From Aerococcus kribbianus (GTDB lineage Bacteria; Bacillota; Bacilli; Lactobacillales; Aerococcaceae), in assembly GCF_026805545.1 (NCBI RefSeq), contig NZ_JAPRFR010000002.1, positions 1 to 64,000 of the forward strand: 64,000 nt of DNA, written 5' to 3'. Made by a program: the position numbers and the translations under genes. Numbering within the stretch: the stretch's first letter is position 1; every line of letters begins with the position of its first letter. Positions 18,496-27,382 of the stretch are shown one piece after another. Under the pieces are notes generated by a model, which saw only the letters and a list, made by a program, of their open reading frames with translations, was not told the origin of the DNA and made no database searches.

Positions 18496-19194
18496 TTATC
18501 CTAGTTTTTTCTTAATTTCAGCTAGTATTAAGCTTTCTACTTCAGCCAAAGTCAAATCCGAACTATCCAATAGAATTGCATCACTAGCTTGTCGCAAGGG
18601 ACTTTCCTCCCGGTTGGAATCATAGGCGTCTCGTCGTTCGATATCCGCCTGTAACTCAGCTAAACTAGTTTTTGAGTAGCCTTTCGCTTGGTTTTCTGCA
18701 TAACGTCGTCTTGCTCGCTCTTGAGCTGAGGCTGTTAAGAATATCTTGACCTGTGCATCAGGTAAAACGACCGTGCCAATATCCCGTCCATCCATAATGA
18801 CGCCACGTCCAGATTCAGCAAAACGTCGTTGTCTTGCTACCATATCTTGACGCACTTCTTTGCGTGCTGAGTAAGCGGACACTGCCTGTGAGACACGATC
18901 TTGACGAATTTTTTGGCTGACATCTTGACCATTTAGAAATACCTTTTGACCTAAACCATTCTCTGCCTTAGCAAAGTCAATGCTAATATTTGCCAATAGC
19001 GATTTAAGACCCTCTATATCATCAGCAGATACTTGCGCTTGGAGAGCGGCTAAAGTTAAAGCCCGATACATAGCGCCGGTATCCAAATAAATATAATTTA
19101 ATTCTTGTGCTAATTGTTTGGCCACCGTACTTTTACCTGAGGATGAGGGGCCATCAATAGCAATTTGAAATCCTGTTTTCGTCACTTTATCCAC
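18496..19194 (-). CDS. cmk: cytidylate kinase
   Basis: A 232-aa (d)CMP kinase forming (d)CDP. The P-loop IAIDGPSSSGKSTVAKQLA is near residues 12-30, followed by LDTGAMYRA and the DGRDIGTVV block. The frame opens with GTG immediately after the LysM gene stop; a second GTG nine bases further (19185), with AGGTGG just before it, is an equally good start, so the N-terminus is uncertain by three residues. Co-transcribed with the LysM gene. Confidence 0.95.
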   Translation of the reverse strand: MDKVTKTGFQIAIDGPSSSGKSTVAKQLAQELNYIYLDTGAMYRALTLAALQAQVSADDIEGLKSLLANISIDFAKAENGLGQKVFLNGQDVSQKIRQDRVSQAVSAYSARKEVRQDMVARQRRFAESGRGVIMDGRDIGTVVLPDAQVKIFLTASAQERARRRYAENQAKGYSKTSLAELQADIERRDAYDSNREESPLRQASDAILLDSSDLTLAEVESLILAEIKKKLG

Positions 19195-19989
19195 CTAATT
19201 CACCTGCAATACTGTTCCTGGTCCAATTGAGGAGCTCGAAGACAAACCATTCAATTCTAACAACTCATCCAAAGTCATGCCATGGTTAACCGCAATACGA
19301 TATAAATTGTCACCAGGTTGGACTGTATAAGTGCCAGAAGCTTGGCTTTCGGCCTGACTTTCAGCTTCGCTTTCTTGAGCGGCTTGGTTAGCTGCTTCTT
19401 GCGATTGGGCAATTGAGGCTTGCTCTGCTTGCCGTTGTGATTCAGCTTGAGCGGCTGCTTGTTCTTGAGATTCTTGGGCTAAACGTGCGTCTTCTTCGGC
19501 TTGGCGACTCGATGCTTCCTTAGCCTGAGATTCTGATTCTGCTTTAGCGACAGACTCTGATTCTGCTTTTTTAGAAGCAGCTATCGATTCCGATTCTTTA
19601 CGACTGGCTTCTTCTTCACTAGAGTTTTGTGTTTTGGAAACCATCACTTGTTCTGCTGTTTCTTTTTCTGGTAGTTTTTGTTGATTGGAGTAATAGCCAT
19701 AAACTAATACAGGAACTAATATTACCAAGACCGCTAGGAACAGGAGCACCTTTTGCAGTGGTGTCACATTAGCAGATGTTTTCTTCTTGTTACGCGCTGA
19801 CCGTGAATATTTGCGATTTTTTAAGTTCTCATACTCATCAAAAGATTGGTCTTCAGAACTCACATTATCTTGCTCCTCATCAGAAGCAAGCTTCCAACTC
19901 TTAGTGGTATCTTTGTCTTCAATATTTTTTAAGTCATTTTTCGGGTCTTTATCTTTATTTTTTTTATTAAAAGGATTCTTAAATTTCAT
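19195..19989 (-). CDS. membrane-anchored LysM protein (YpbE-like)
   Basis: A 264-aa single-pass protein. The cytoplasmic N-terminus is highly charged (1-75), a membrane segment is at about 80-100 (VLLFLAVLVILVPVLVYGYY), then an extracellular low-complexity linker of Ser/Glu/Ala/Gln repeats (about 105-218), and a C-terminal LysM domain (about 220-263, YTVQPGDNLYRIAVNHGMTL) for peptidoglycan binding. Bacillus ypbE occupies the same position between recQ and cmk. Probably links the membrane to the wall; exact role unknown. Confidence 0.82.
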   Translation of the reverse strand: MKFKNPFNKKNKDKDPKNDLKNIEDKDTTKSWKLASDEEQDNVSSEDQSFDEYENLKNRKYSRSARNKKKTSANVTPLQKVLLFLAVLVILVPVLVYGYYSNQQKLPEKETAEQVMVSKTQNSSEEEASRKESESIAASKKAESESVAKAESESQAKEASSRQAEEDARLAQESQEQAAAQAESQRQAEQASIAQSQEAANQAAQESEAESQAESQASGTYTVQPGDNLYRIAVNHGMTLDELLELNGLSSSSSIGPGTVLQVN

Positions 19990-20069
19990 CTTCTAGCCCC
20001 TCTTTCATTCTTCCAAATTGTACCATTATTTAAATTGAAAGTCAGTAACTGACCCTACTTTAAATCACT

Positions 20070-21551
20070 TTACCCCAGTAATGCTTGCAAATGTTTTTGC
20101 CAATCATAAGAAGACTTAGCTTTACTATTTTGCCGACCCATATTTAGATAGGTCTGGTACCAGTCTTGATCCTTATAGTTTTTTTGACAATTGGAACAAC
20201 ACGGTACTTGGCCATATTCCTTTACTTGATTTTGGCTAGACTTTAATAATTGTAATCGAAAACAATCATCAGATTCTAACAATGAGACCACCTGACCTAA
20301 CTTCTCTTGCTTACGTTGATAATTATATGTTAAATGAGTCAGTGCTGCTTGATAATTACTATAATGTCGATGATAAAAAGTAAGCAAGGCTGCCTGGTTT
20401 TCAGGGAGTTTAGCTAACATGGTATCAATGGCTTGCTGAGTGCGTGTTTGCTTCAATTGGAACAAAGCATCTAATAATTGTTGGTTTTCCTGGTAGCTAC
20501 GGGTCTGTATTTGTTGTAAATGGTTGAGTCGGCTGATTTCCTGGCTATCAACCAACCAAAGAGCCAAAGCTTGTTTACCATCACGACCAGCTCGACCATC
20601 TTCTTGAATTAACTCTTCCAAGCTTTGCGGAAAATGATAATGAATGACAAAACGAACATTGTCTTGATTAATTCCCATTCCAAATGCCGACGTCGCCAAA
20701 ATTACATCAACTTGCCCAGCTAAAAACTGTCCTTGAATCAATTGTCGATCCGCATCAGACCGATCACCATGATAGGATTCTAAATTAAGAGACGTTTGCT
20801 GTCGTAACTGCCCTAAGAGCTTTTCCAATTCTTCTTTATGATGGACGTAGACAATTCCTGGTTTAGGTAGATTTTCCAAGGCGGCTACTAGGTAACTTAG
20901 TTTATCCTTAGATTCTACATAGTCACGCCCATAAAATATATTGGGGCGATTTGTATCACTAGCCACGAAGGCTAAATTTTCATCCTCTGTAAAAAGTAAC
21001 TGCTGGATATCAGCAATAATCTCCTGGTCTGCAGTGGCTGACAGAGCTAAGGTAAGTGGTAGGCCTAAATGCTTGCGAGCCTTAAGAAGATCAGCATACT
21101 CTGGACGAAAATCAAAGCCCCACTGTGAAATACAATGGGCTTCATCAACCACCAGTAAACGAATAGGTACTTCTTTTAGACGGCGAAGTATTTTATCTTG
21201 TAAGAGAGTCTCAGGAGATAAAAAGAGAAATTGCAAGTCTCCCAGTCGATTTAGTAACCAAGCCCTTTCCCTAGTGTCCTGCTGACTATTTAAGCTGGCC
21301 ACTTTTTGGATTCCTAAGGCTTGACTTTGCCTCACTTGGTCTTGCATCAAGGCAATCAGTGGCGACACTATGACTGTCAAACCCGGTTCTTGATACTGAA
21401 ACAGCTGATAAATCAAGGATTTTCCACCTGAAGTGGCTAAGATAGCTAAGGTATTTTCTCCAGCAGATAGCTTGTTTAACGCGTCTTCTTGGCCTGGCTT
21501 AAAATTCTGAAAGCCTGTCATAGTTCTTAACTGCTCTTCCCACTTAATCAT
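20070..21551 (-). CDS. recQ: short RecQ-family DNA helicase
   Basis: A 493-aa 3'-5' helicase. Walker A is TSGGKS (40-45), DEAH box VVDEAHCISQWGFDFRPEY (about 134-152), motif VI HYHFPQSLEELIQEDGRAGRDG, and a C-terminal zinc-ligand cysteine set with CFRLQLL and CCSNC. No HRDC domain is present; it ends after the zinc region, the short Firmicutes form. ATG 21551, with GGAGG eight bases upstream inside the end of the preceding gene, is preferred over an in-frame GTG nine bases earlier; the overlap with the ypbB homologue is 8 nt. Confidence 0.9.
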   Translation of the reverse strand: MIKWEEQLRTMTGFQNFKPGQEDALNKLSAGENTLAILATSGGKSLIYQLFQYQEPGLTVIVSPLIALMQDQVRQSQALGIQKVASLNSQQDTRERAWLLNRLGDLQFLFLSPETLLQDKILRRLKEVPIRLLVVDEAHCISQWGFDFRPEYADLLKARKHLGLPLTLALSATADQEIIADIQQLLFTEDENLAFVASDTNRPNIFYGRDYVESKDKLSYLVAALENLPKPGIVYVHHKEELEKLLGQLRQQTSLNLESYHGDRSDADRQLIQGQFLAGQVDVILATSAFGMGINQDNVRFVIHYHFPQSLEELIQEDGRAGRDGKQALALWLVDSQEISRLNHLQQIQTRSYQENQQLLDALFQLKQTRTQQAIDTMLAKLPENQAALLTFYHRHYSNYQAALTHLTYNYQRKQEKLGQVVSLLESDDCFRLQLLKSSQNQVKEYGQVPCCSNCQKNYKDQDWYQTYLNMGRQNSKAKSSYDWQKHLQALLG

Positions 21552-22566
21552 CCCACACACCTCCTAAAGGTAATTGTTTAACCCGATCATAATATTGCCA
21601 TAAGCGAAAGAGATAAAAAGGCTTATCTACACCGTAAAGCGCTTGAAAATCTGCATAACTTTCGGGTAAGTTTTTGGGCATAGCTTCTAAGTCCTGGCCT
21701 AATTGTTGGCAAAAATCTTGCTTAAAAGCCTGGGGAAAATACAAGAGTATTTCTTGCAAATGATCATTAATAGTAGAGACTTTTAAGCCTCTCTTGCGAG
21801 CAATTTCTTCCATGCCCAATCCCTCGTTTAAATGACAAAAAGTAATTTCTATGCTTTGGTTCCATGGATGGGCATGCTGAACTAATAACCGAAAAAATTC
21901 TCCCAAAACCCCATTAGACTGTATACAAGTAGCCAGCAAAGTATCAAAGTAAGCAGAGCTAATCAAGGCAACTTCCCTACTGTCATAATTAGCTTGACGG
22001 GCAACTTGGTCAACGGTAGCCCCTAAGACCTGGTCCCCAGAGAATTGGGGCCAAAACAAATCATTAAGCCCTTGAGGATATTGGTTAGCAAAGCGTTTAA
22101 TTTCTTCAAAACAAGCCTTAGCAATATCAGCTTTAGTCATGGTCCTATTCTTCTGGCGATAATGGGCAAAATAAAGTTTGACAATATGCTGCGCTTGGTG
22201 GGTCTGGCTAATAGGAATAAAACTATTGTTTTGATGACGAGTATAACTTAAACTTTGTAGCAACAAAGCAAAACTTTCCCACCACAGGTTTCGCACCGCT
22301 TTAGGGATTTGATTATTAGCTTGTAACCATAAGTCTTTGGCTTCTACCAAACGAATTTTATCCCAATTAGGGCGAGTATTATCCTGGCAAAAGACTTGCC
22401 ATTGCTCCTTACTTAAATGAGGCAATAAGCCATGAAAGGCTTGCACCTGGGCTTCAACAGCAAAAAAAAGTGTGGTAGCAGTTCGCCTGCCTACCAACAC
22501 TTGGTAAAGACGGTTGTCTGAAACCGTCTGTCTTTTTTCTTGTAATGAGGCCACAATCATTTTCAT
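21544..22566 (-). CDS. YpbB-like helix-turn-helix protein
   Basis: A protein of about 340 aa of the YpbB family, always found beside short recQ in Firmicutes. A C-terminal helix-turn-helix (LNEGLGMEEIARKRGLKVSTINDHLQE, about 255-281 from the ATG) is clear; the rest is helical with no catalytic motif seen. ATG 22566 has AAGGA upstream; an ATG nine bases earlier overlaps the SD. The 8-nt overlap with recQ suggests coupled synthesis and a shared DNA transaction, which is inference. Confidence 0.8.
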   Translation of the reverse strand: MKMIVASLQEKRQTVSDNRLYQVLVGRRTATTLFFAVEAQVQAFHGLLPHLSKEQWQVFCQDNTRPNWDKIRLVEAKDLWLQANNQIPKAVRNLWWESFALLLQSLSYTRHQNNSFIPISQTHQAQHIVKLYFAHYRQKNRTMTKADIAKACFEEIKRFANQYPQGLNDLFWPQFSGDQVLGATVDQVARQANYDSREVALISSAYFDTLLATCIQSNGVLGEFFRLLVQHAHPWNQSIEITFCHLNEGLGMEEIARKRGLKVSTINDHLQEILLYFPQAFKQDFCQQLGQDLEAMPKNLPESYADFQALYGVDKPFYLFRLWQYYDRVKQLPLGGVWDD

Positions 22567-22624
22567 TACTGTCATCCTTACTCAATCAAAATCTCACAAG
22601 CTAGGGTTGAATGCTACTACACAC

Positions 22625-22630
22625 ATTATA
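22625..22630 (-). promoter_or_regulatory. putative promoter of ypbB-recQ
   Basis: A consensus -10 TATAAT on the minus strand, about 60 bp before the ATG, overlapping the ribU stop region. No good -35. Confidence 0.4.
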
Positions 22631-23252
22631 CCCGATGTTCTTGCCAATTGGCCACACCAAATTTAGCAAGTAATTGAGGTAAGACCTTGACGACAACCAC
22701 GTGACCTAATATTGAAACAATCACACCTTTGAGAAGATTAAAAGGTAGAACACCATAAATAATATAAGCTCGCATGTCATCAATTGGGAAGTTCATCATG
22801 TAAATGTAGAGTGGAGTAATAATAAAATAATTTAAGACAGTCATAATAACGGCCATGGAGAGGGTACCAGAAAGATAGGCCAATAGTTTTCGACCCCATG
22901 AAATCTCATGGTCGATAAGATTCTGCGTCATCGCTTTACCTTGCAAAGGCTTTTTTAGAATCCAATAAATAGGTAAAACATAGGCCAATGAAGCGATTAA
23001 TGAAGCTATATCACCAATAGGTATTCCCATCTCTCCACCTGTGAAGAGATAGTGTAAGCCCCGAGACAAGACGGCTGACATTAATGCACCGATAGGCCCT
23101 TGAACCATGGCCACTAAAATTATTGGAATGTCAGCAAAGTCTACCTTTAAAAAAGGTAGGGCTGGCATCACCGGAAACGAAAAGTACATTAATATATAAG
23201 ATAAAGTGCCCATAACAGTAGCAAGTAGTAGATGTTGTGTTTTTTTACTCAT
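22626..23252 (-). CDS. ribU: riboflavin ECF transporter substrate-binding subunit
   Basis: A 208-aa integral membrane protein with about six hydrophobic segments and the ECF S-component pattern (VDFADIPIILVAMVQGPIGALMSAVLSRGLHYLF, about residues 38-71). It matches RibU/FmnP riboflavin S components, which work with a shared EcfAA'T energy module not in this window. The FMN riboswitch directly upstream (23361-23472) supports the substrate. AGAAGGAG precedes the ATG. Expected to import riboflavin when FMN is low. Confidence 0.9.
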   Translation of the reverse strand: MSKKTQHLLLATVMGTLSYILMYFSFPVMPALPFLKVDFADIPIILVAMVQGPIGALMSAVLSRGLHYLFTGGEMGIPIGDIASLIASLAYVLPIYWILKKPLQGKAMTQNLIDHEISWGRKLLAYLSGTLSMAVIMTVLNYFIITPLYIYMMNFPIDDMRAYIIYGVLPFNLLKGVIVSILGHVVVVKVLPQLLAKFGVANWQEHRV

Positions 23253-23282
23253 CAGCTTCTCCTTCTACTCCAGAACATTTTA

Positions 23283-23327
23283 CTGAAGATAGAAAAAACT
23301 CTTTCTATCTTCAGATAAAAAGAGTTT
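23283..23327 (-). promoter_or_regulatory. ribU riboswitch expression platform (two interlocked hairpins)
   Basis: Two overlapping minus-strand hairpins lie between aptamer and RBS. Hairpin B (23296-23327, AAACTCTTT / AAAGAGTTT) ends in a run of Ts and looks like an intrinsic terminator. Hairpin A (23283-23314, CTGAAGATAGA / TCTATCTTCAG, 11 bp) uses part of the loop of B and excludes it. One is likely the off state and the other the on state, but which is stabilised by FMN is not evident from sequence. Confidence 0.65.
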
Positions 23328-23360
23328 GAATGCAGATTAAAAAATAAATTGTTCTGTATC

Positions 23361-23472
23361 CATCTTCTTCCATCCTGACTATACAGTCGGTTCTAGAATC
23401 ACACTAGATCAATCGCTGACGCGAGTCGCGGACTTTACCGCCGATCGGGAATTTCACCCTGCCCTGAAGATT
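23361..23472 (-). ncRNA. FMN riboswitch (RFN element)
   Basis: The minus strand reads the conserved RFN blocks in order: ATCTTCAGGGCAGGGTGAAA, TTCCCGATCGGCGGTAAAG, a variable arm, GAACCGACTGTATAGTC and GGATGGAAGAAGATGG. These form the known six-stem FMN aptamer. It lies between a strong promoter (23501-23528) and the expression platform before ribU. Confidence 0.97.
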
Positions 23473-23500
23473 TAATATTTTTATTCATCTTACATTGTTC

Positions 23501-23528
23501 ATTATACCCCTTATATAAAATTAGTCAA
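23501..23528 (-). promoter_or_regulatory. promoter of the FMN riboswitch-ribU transcript
   Basis: Minus strand: -35 TTGACT (23523-23528), 16-bp spacer, -10 TATAAT (23501-23506). It begins immediately after the rluB stop codon. Confidence 0.75.
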
Positions 23529-23533
23529 GCGCT

Positions 23534-24256
23534 TTACTTGTCTTGGCTAATATTTAATAAACGATTAACTTCTTTTTTAAGTAGAGGACGCCATTCACCT
23601 GGTTGCATGTTGCCTAATTCGAGGAAGGCATAGGCTTCACGTTTTAATTTGTCAACAGGATAGCCGATTGTTTCTAACATCTTACGAACTTGGCGGTTAC
23701 GGCCTTCATGAATAATCAATTCAACAATAGCTGTTTGTTTTTTGACATTATGATCAAGAAGACGGGCTTTAGCACGAGCGGTCTTCTTACCATCAATAAC
23801 CACACCTTTTTGTAATTGAGCTAAGTCTGACTTATTAGGGATACCGTTAACCTTAGCAATATAGCGTTTATTGATTTCATAACGCGGATGCATTAAATGA
23901 TTCGCAAATTCACCATCGTTTGTTAATAGGAGTAAACCAGAAGTATTATAATCCAAACGACCAATCGGGTAAATCCGTTGCTCCACTTCCGGAAAATAAT
24001 CGGTAACGACTGGACGATGACGATCGTCTGAAACAGCAGTAATCACACCAGTAGGTTTATAAAACAGGAAGTAAACAGGTTCCTCTTTATAGATAGGCAC
24101 ATCATCTACTTCCACGCGATCATCATTACTAACTTTAGTTCCTAATTCAGTGACCAGTTGACCATTCACCTTAACCCGACCAGCCGTTATCATTTTTTCT
24201 GCGTCCCGTCGTGAGGCGATTCCTGCATGGGCAATAACTTTTTGTAAACGTTCCAC
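23534..24256 (-). CDS. rluB: 23S rRNA pseudouridine synthase RluB type
   Basis: A 240-aa RsuA/RluB-family pseudouridine synthase. The N-terminal S4 domain spans about 1-48 (RLQKVIAHAGIASRRDAEKMI), and the catalytic Asp is D102 in GRLDYNTSGLLLLTNDG. The true start is GTG at 24256 with GGAGGG upstream; the frame runs on into scpB without a better start. Adjacent to scpAB as in Bacillus (ypuL). Modifies a uridine in helix 93 of 23S rRNA in the E. coli homologue. Confidence 0.92.
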   Translation of the reverse strand: MERLQKVIAHAGIASRRDAEKMITAGRVKVNGQLVTELGTKVSNDDRVEVDDVPIYKEEPVYFLFYKPTGVITAVSDDRHRPVVTDYFPEVEQRIYPIGRLDYNTSGLLLLTNDGEFANHLMHPRYEINKRYIAKVNGIPNKSDLAQLQKGVVIDGKKTARAKARLLDHNVKKQTAIVELIIHEGRNRQVRKMLETIGYPVDKLKREAYAFLELGNMQPGEWRPLLKKEVNRLLNISQDK

Positions 24257-24269
24257 TTTATTCCCTCCT

Positions 24270-24833
24270 CTATTGCTCTTCCTCTGATGAAAATAAATCA
24301 TTAATTTCAGCTGACTCATCGGTAAACAAACTATCCAGGCTTGGTAATTCATCCAGTGAATCAATCCCAAAATACTGGTAGAAATAATCAGAGACTCCAT
24401 ATAATTTAGGACGGCCTGGGGAGTCTTGACGACCAACAACAATCACTAAGTCTCGAAGCTCTAATTTTTGAATCATGGCCTGAGAATTGACACCACGAAT
24501 CTCGTCAATAGCTAAACGGGTTACTGGCTGCTTGTAGGCAATAATAGTTAAAGTTTCCAAGGCGGCTTGAGATAGTTTCTGGGCAAAGGGGGATTGGGCA
24601 TAACCCTGAATAATCGAAGCATTTTCAACCTTAGTCACCAACTGATAACGATGGTTAACGACAACTAGCTGCAAGCCACGTTGGGGATCCAAGGCATAGT
24701 TGCGTCTTAATTTCGCCAAATTATAGGCCAAATCTGCACGTTTAGTCTCTAACAAAGTAGCTAACTCGTCAAGTGTTAACCCTGCCTCTCCCGAAACAAA
24801 CAGTAAACTCTCAATTTGACTCATTAAATGCAT
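24270..24833 (-). CDS. scpB: segregation and condensation protein B
   Basis: A 187-aa kleisin-interacting subunit of the SMC-ScpAB condensin, made of two winged-helix domains (IESLLFVSGEAGLTLDELATLL and LSQAALETLTIIAYKQPVTRLAIDEIRGVNS). Several in-frame ATGs exist; 24833 is chosen because GAGGA lies five bases upstream. It overlaps scpA by 23 nt. Works in chromosome segregation with Smc, which is encoded elsewhere. Confidence 0.92.
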   Translation of the reverse strand: MHLMSQIESLLFVSGEAGLTLDELATLLETKRADLAYNLAKLRRNYALDPQRGLQLVVVNHRYQLVTKVENASIIQGYAQSPFAQKLSQAALETLTIIAYKQPVTRLAIDEIRGVNSQAMIQKLELRDLVIVVGRQDSPGRPKLYGVSDYFYQYFGIDSLDELPSLDSLFTDESAEINDLFSSEEEQ

Positions 24834-25566
24834 GATTATCCTCATTTCTCACTAAATTAATCTCTGAAAATAAAGCATCTTGCTGTAAAAAAATATACTT
24901 ACCCTTAACCAATTCCAGTAAAGCTAAAAATAAAGTTACCACACGCGCACGACTAAGCGGATGCTGGCGTAAAACCGTTGAAAAAGCCAACATTTTCTCC
25001 TCTTGTTGATTAAACTGCCCCATAATATTAGTCATGGCTTCCTGAATAGAATATGCATCTCCACTTACCTTGGTTTCAATAGGTGCTTCTTTTTGAAGAC
25101 GGGCTACCATTTTTTGTAAGGCCATAAATAAATCACTGGTTTCTAACTCATCTTCAGCTAAAGGGATTTTTTCTTGAAAAGCGGTCAAATTGGACGCTTC
25201 CTTAGGATATTCTAATTGCCGCTGTTCCTGCTTGGCTTCTAAAATGTGACTAGCTTCCTGTATTTGTTTATAGGCCAAGAGCTGGCGCACTAAGTCCTGA
25301 CGGGGATCCTCAACTTCTTCTTCATCAAGGCTTTGCGGTTTTGGCAATAAAGTTCTTGTTTTAATCTCAATAAGTTGAGCTGCCATAACAAGGTAGTCAC
25401 TAGCTAGATCTAACTGCAAAACTTCCATTGCTTCTAGGTAAGCTAAATACTGCTCGGTTACTAGGACAATGGGTATATCAAAAATATCAATTTTTAGCTC
25501 TTTAATTAAATGCAAAAGTAAATCTAGCGGCCCTTCAAAAGCCGCTAGATCTACAATTAATGGCAT
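24811..25566 (-). CDS. scpA: segregation and condensation protein A (kleisin)
   Basis: A 252-aa kleisin of the Smc complex. The N-terminal helical domain begins with FEGPLDLLLHLIKELKIDIFDIPI (about 9-32), the middle is charged and flexible, and the C-terminal winged helix ends the protein. ATG 25566 has GTAAGGA upstream, whereas an earlier in-frame start lies inside ribT without SD. Partner scpB follows with overlap, and ribT precedes by seven bases. Confidence 0.93.
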   Translation of the reverse strand: MPLIVDLAAFEGPLDLLLHLIKELKIDIFDIPIVLVTEQYLAYLEAMEVLQLDLASDYLVMAAQLIEIKTRTLLPKPQSLDEEEVEDPRQDLVRQLLAYKQIQEASHILEAKQEQRQLEYPKEASNLTAFQEKIPLAEDELETSDLFMALQKMVARLQKEAPIETKVSGDAYSIQEAMTNIMGQFNQQEEKMLAFSTVLRQHPLSRARVVTLFLALLELVKGKYIFLQQDALFSEINLVRNEDNHAFNESN

Positions 25567-25573
25567 TTTTTCC

Positions 25574-25984
25574 TTACTCTTTGTCAAAATCAATATCCCT
25601 CAGCGCTTCTAATTCTTGAGTAATATTACGTTTATGAGCCCATTTATTTAATAAAGGAGCCATTTTAATTGAACCTGTAATTGTAAAGGTAGGAAATTCA
25701 TTACGAACACCAGTTAGTAGGTCATAAGACAAGCCTTCCTCACGAAAAGAGGGGTTTAGACTTAAATAACGAATGACAATTGTATCGTCATCTGAATCAA
25801 GGTCAAAGCCAATTAAACCTACCATATTATCGGTTTCTTCGTCTTTCCACAAATATAGGTGTCGTTTCCCATCTTTAATTTTTTGTATTTCTTCTGTTAA
25901 GAGTTCATAATCTTTAAATTCTTCGATATAAGAGAGTAGGCCCATAACAACCTTCTCATTATTGCTTGTAAATGGCACTAACAC
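25574..25984 (-). CDS. ribT: RibT-like GNAT-fold protein
   Basis: A 136-aa GNAT-type acetyltransferase-like protein. It aligns by memory with Bacillus RibT over most of its length: AMGLLSF/VMGLLSYIEE, RHLYLWKDE, VGLIGFD, IRYLSLNPSFREEGLSYDLL (the last like the acetyl-CoA loop R/Q-x-x-G-x-G/A, but here REEGLS, so the loop is degenerate). The start is a GTG at 25984, seven bases after AAGGAGG. In Bacillus ribT ends the riboflavin operon next to scpA; here no rib genes are attached. Substrate unknown. Confidence 0.78.
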   Translation of the reverse strand: MLVPFTSNNEKVVMGLLSYIEEFKDYELLTEEIQKIKDGKRHLYLWKDEETDNMVGLIGFDLDSDDDTIVIRYLSLNPSFREEGLSYDLLTGVRNEFPTFTITGSIKMAPLLNKWAHKRNITQELEALRDIDFDKE

Positions 25985-26110
25985 AGGCAAACCTCCTTAT
26001 CAACGTCATTTGCATTAGTGTTAGACTAGCATAAAAGCTATCCTATAGCAATTTCTAAGTCATTTTACCATAATCTCAAACAAAGAAAAGTCATTTGATT
26101 ACTTTTAACC

Positions 26111-27382
26111 CTAAGATTTTTCTTCTTGTCCCATTAATTTGAGATATAACATTGTATAAACTGGTTTCACTTGTAAAAATTCCGCCAACATCGCAGCAAT
26201 TATTGCAGCAATAGCTAATGGCATCAAGGTATTAGGATTAGATGTCATTTCTGAAATCAATAGAATTGACATAAAAGGAGAACGCACCACTGCACATAAA
26301 ACCGCTACCATACCCAAAATCAAGAAATTCACAAGAGGCAGTTCTATAGGAGCAAATACCAAGGCCACTTGGTGAACCAAAACACCGGTTGCTGCCCCGA
26401 TAAGAAGAACAGGGAGGAAAATCCCTCCTTGGGCCCCAGAGGCATAAGAAGCAGTAGTAAAAAGCATGTTTCCGATTAAAATAACAAGTATCAAGCCAAT
26501 ACTTGGTGCGTTTTCGACTAAGAGTTCCACCAAATCATGGCCTCCTCCCATTAAATAGGGAAAGCTTTGGCTAACCAGTAAGGATAAAATAAACACTAAA
26601 AACAAGAGTTTATCAGTGCTCATCTTCCATCCCTGAAAAAGACGTTGGTTATAATCCAAAACAATATTAAATAAACTTCCTACTAAACCTCCCATTAACC
26701 CGACAATAATAATCCAATAATACTGATCAAGAGGAATAGCTGCATCAACTATAAAAGTAAAGGCCGGCTCCACTCCAATCAAATAAAATGAAACAAAGTT
26801 AGCCACTACAGAAGCAATCAAAGCCGGTAAAACAATAGGGGCTGCAAAAGAATGATACATTTCTTCTACAGTAAATAAAGTTCCTGCAATAGGTGCATTA
26901 AAAGCGGCAGATAAACCAGCTGAAGCACCAGCAGCAATCAAATATTTTTTCTCACTAGGACTACGGTGGTCCCCAATAGCCAGTAATTTAGCAACCATCC
27001 CGCCAATTTGAATCGATGGTCCCTCACGACCTAAACTCAAACCAAGAAAATTATTAATCCCCCCACCTAAGAACTTAGAGAGGAGGGTTGGCAAGGGGCG
27101 ATCAGAAATTTTATCATCTAGTTCTGCATGAATCTGTGGAATACCAGATCCCCCTGAATATGGAGCTAATTTCAATAAGTAAGCCACTAATTTAGCTAAT
27201 AGCCACATGACAACTAAAATGAATAAGAGCTGCCACCAAGAATCAATAGTAAAAAAACGTAGCTGCCAACCAGTTAAACTTTCTAGAAATAAGCGGTAGG
27301 CAACAGACCCCAATCCAGATAGCAATCCGACAAATATACTGTCGACAATTAAACGTTTCATATTAATATTTCTTTCCTTCAC
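26111..27382 (-). CDS. ClC-type chloride/proton antiporter
   Basis: A membrane protein of about 423 aa with ten or more hydrophobic segments. ClC selectivity motifs are all present: GSGIP (GGSGIPQIHAELDD), GREGPSIQIGG with the gating glutamate, and GGIFLP near the C-terminus. The proton-side glutamate pair is present in LFTVEEMYHSF, which favours an exchanger rather than a channel. It lacks the C-terminal RCK/TrkA domain. GTG at 27382 with AGGGAG six bases upstream is preferred; an ATG at 27361 is the alternative. Role in acid or ion homeostasis is inferred. Confidence 0.9.
   Translation of the reverse strand: MKERNINMKRLIVDSIFVGLLSGLGSVAYRLFLESLTGWQLRFFTIDSWWQLLFILVVMWLLAKLVAYLLKLAPYSGGSGIPQIHAELDDKISDRPLPTLLSKFLGGGINNFLGLSLGREGPSIQIGGMVAKLLAIGDHRSPSEKKYLIAAGASAGLSAAFNAPIAGTLFTVEEMYHSFAAPIVLPALIASVVANFVSFYLIGVEPAFTFIVDAAIPLDQYYWIIIVGLMGGLVGSLFNIVLDYNQRLFQGWKMSTDKLLFLVFILSLLVSQSFPYLMGGGHDLVELLVENAPSIGLILVILIGNMLFTTASYASGAQGGIFLPVLLIGAATGVLVHQVALVFAPIELPLVNFLILGMVAVLCAVVRSPFMSILLISEMTSNPNTLMPLAIAAIIAAMLAEFLQVKPVYTMLYLKLMGQEEKS

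Noticed and set aside
20941-21285. Plus-strand open frame of 114 codons
   Set aside because: Antisense to recQ with high Arg/Ser content and no SD.
24257-24442. 62-residue N-terminal extension of rluB
   Set aside because: It overlaps scpB out of frame, adds no domain before the S4 domain, and GTG 24256 has a strong SD.
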